A stretch of 28,242 nt of DNA. Origin: a virus. The notes beneath the pieces are model-generated. The model made no database searches, had not been told where the DNA came from, and was given only the letters and a program-made list of their open reading frames with translations. The stretch covers positions 1 through 28,242 of the IMG/VR virus record IMGVR_UViG_3300017613_000693; one strand, given 5' to 3'. Of the stretch, positions 27,487 to 28,242 are shown piece after piece. Position numbers and translations under genes: made by a program. Every line of letters begins with the position of its first letter. The stretch's first letter is position 1.

Positions 27487-28242
27487 TTAGACCAGTTGCT
27501 TGATCAACTGCGCCGCATACTTGGGCATCTTTTTGTGTACCAGTTTCATTTGTTTAGGGGAGAGAGACTTTCGCTCCAGAAACTGTTTTGAGAAGGATGT
27601 TAGGATCTCAGCATCGACTCCCGAAAACCCGATTTTATTAAGATGACTTGTTTGCTCCGAAGCTTTCTCGTCCTCAGTCTGCCAGTCATAAATCCGTATT
27701 AGCGCCCATAGGGCACCCGAGTCATTATCTCTCAGGAACTCCCGCAGCTTATCCAACTTCTCCTTTTTAGTAGGGAAGTTATCCAGGGCAGCCAGGACTT
27801 TCGTTTCGTCAGCCGCCTCCATCTCCTTGTACTTCCGATTGCCGTTGTTCTCCGGCACTGACTCATCCAACCAGCGCCAGGTATCGTGCTCCTTGCAATC
27901 CCAACACTTGACGAATAGCCTACCTTTATTTTTACCTTCCTTTTTAACTTCAAATATCGACAGGGGCTTTTTACAGACCGGACAATCTCCCGCCTCCAGG
28001 GCACGGGTCCACAGTTCCCGAAGGACTCTCGACATGCGATCCTGCCACCCAGGCACCCGAGTCACATACGACTGGATTTTATTGCCCATAGGAGAACCGT
28101 CCGAACGTGTCAGCCAGCAACGAATGGAATCCTTGCCCGAGTCCGCTGCGATCCCGTTCGGTCTCACTGATGACCGTATTATAATCTGCACCCCTTCACG
28201 TACTGGTAGGTGGTAGGTATACTCCCCGTTTTCAACTCCCGC
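27487..28242 (-). CDS. Zinc-finger protein, 5' end outside window
   Basis: The frame is open to the right edge, and the residues there (EYTYHLPVREGVQIIIRSSV) look like real protein, so the GTG at 28191 is probably internal. About 251 residues are visible. A topoisomerase-like zinc ribbon is present: CPVCKKPLSIFEVKK...GRLFVKCWDCKEHDTW (C-x2-C, about 21 residues, C-x2-C). N-terminal region has IAADSGKDSIRCWLT and YVTRVPGWQDRMSRVLREL. The C-terminal part is helical and charged (KVLAALDNFPTKKEKLDKLR, then KQFLERKSLSPKQMKLVHKK). Likely DNA- or RNA-binding; family not named. Confidence 0.65.
   Translation of the reverse strand, partial: AGVENGEYTYHLPVREGVQIIIRSSVRPNGIAADSGKDSIRCWLTRSDGSPMGNKIQSYVTRVPGWQDRMSRVLRELWTRALEAGDCPVCKKPLSIFEVKKEGKNKGRLFVKCWDCKEHDTWRWLDESVPENNGNRKYKEMEAADETKVLAALDNFPTKKEKLDKLREFLRDNDSGALWALIRIYDWQTEDEKASEQTSHLNKIGFSGVDAEILTSFSKQFLERKSLSPKQMKLVHKKMPKYAAQLIKQLV

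Noticed and set aside
1-28242. tRNA, rRNA, IS element, integrase or att site
   Set aside because: No cloverleaf with CCA and T-loop motifs, no transposase motif, no terminal inverted repeats with flanking duplications were noticed by eye.

Overview
This is a contiguous piece of a tailed-phage (or prophage) genome. Every gene I can support lies on the minus strand, so transcription runs from high to low coordinates. Genes are packed tightly, with frequent TAATG, ATGA or GTGA overlaps, strong GGAGG-type ribosome sites, and several near-consensus sigma-70 promoters, so the host is a bacterium. The only clue to its lineage is a pair of secreted fibronectin-III proteins whose wording (LAWDANTE.DL.GY..) is of a kind common in Desulfobacterota, Geobacter-like and Nitrospirota bacteria; that is a weak inference. 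No integrase, tRNA, rRNA, CRISPR array or insertion sequence was seen.

Layout in transcription order. (1) 28242-14.2 kb, early and accessory module: about 30 mostly small proteins. Recognisable ones are a radical-SAM enzyme, several zinc-ribbon microproteins, a SWIM zinc finger, a short sliding-clamp-like protein, a class I methyltransferase, two exported fibronectin-III proteins (one with a LamG-like domain), and a protein with a likely winged-helix segment. A 725-bp non-coding stretch (24991-25715) holds a degenerate repeat array and several hairpins. (2) 14.2-12.68 kb: a promoter, a membrane-anchored coiled-coil protein, a minimal family-X DNA polymerase-like protein and one unknown protein, closed by strong hairpins and a terminator (12545-12671). 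(3) 12.31 kb to the left edge, the late structural module under its own promoter: XkdF-type prohead protease, scaffold-like protein, major capsid protein, small head protein, DnaT-like head-tail adaptor, a 59-aa threonine-tailed protein, head-closure candidate, HK97-gp10-like neck protein, tail terminator, tail tube, two tail-assembly chaperones joined by a programmed -1 frameshift, TP901-type tape measure, a tail-tip protein and an Asp-box (BNR) repeat protein cut by the left edge. A long tape measure with no sheath gene points to a siphovirus morphology. Portal and terminase are not in the window.

The most unusual feature is a set of C-terminal poly-threonine tails on five late proteins: tail-tip protein, tail tube, 59-aa protein, adaptor and capsid protein. 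They are written in mixed ACN codons. The 59-aa protein shares its N-terminal sequence with the Asp-box repeat protein. At the same point, just after a YP motif, one protein carries the threonine tail and the other a repeat domain built on an exact 48-residue period. This suggests a common tail or display module on virion proteins. Also notable are four copies of a 16-bp palindrome (TTGCAAT-CA/TG-ATTGCAA) and a family of promoters sharing a CTATGATA-type extended -10.
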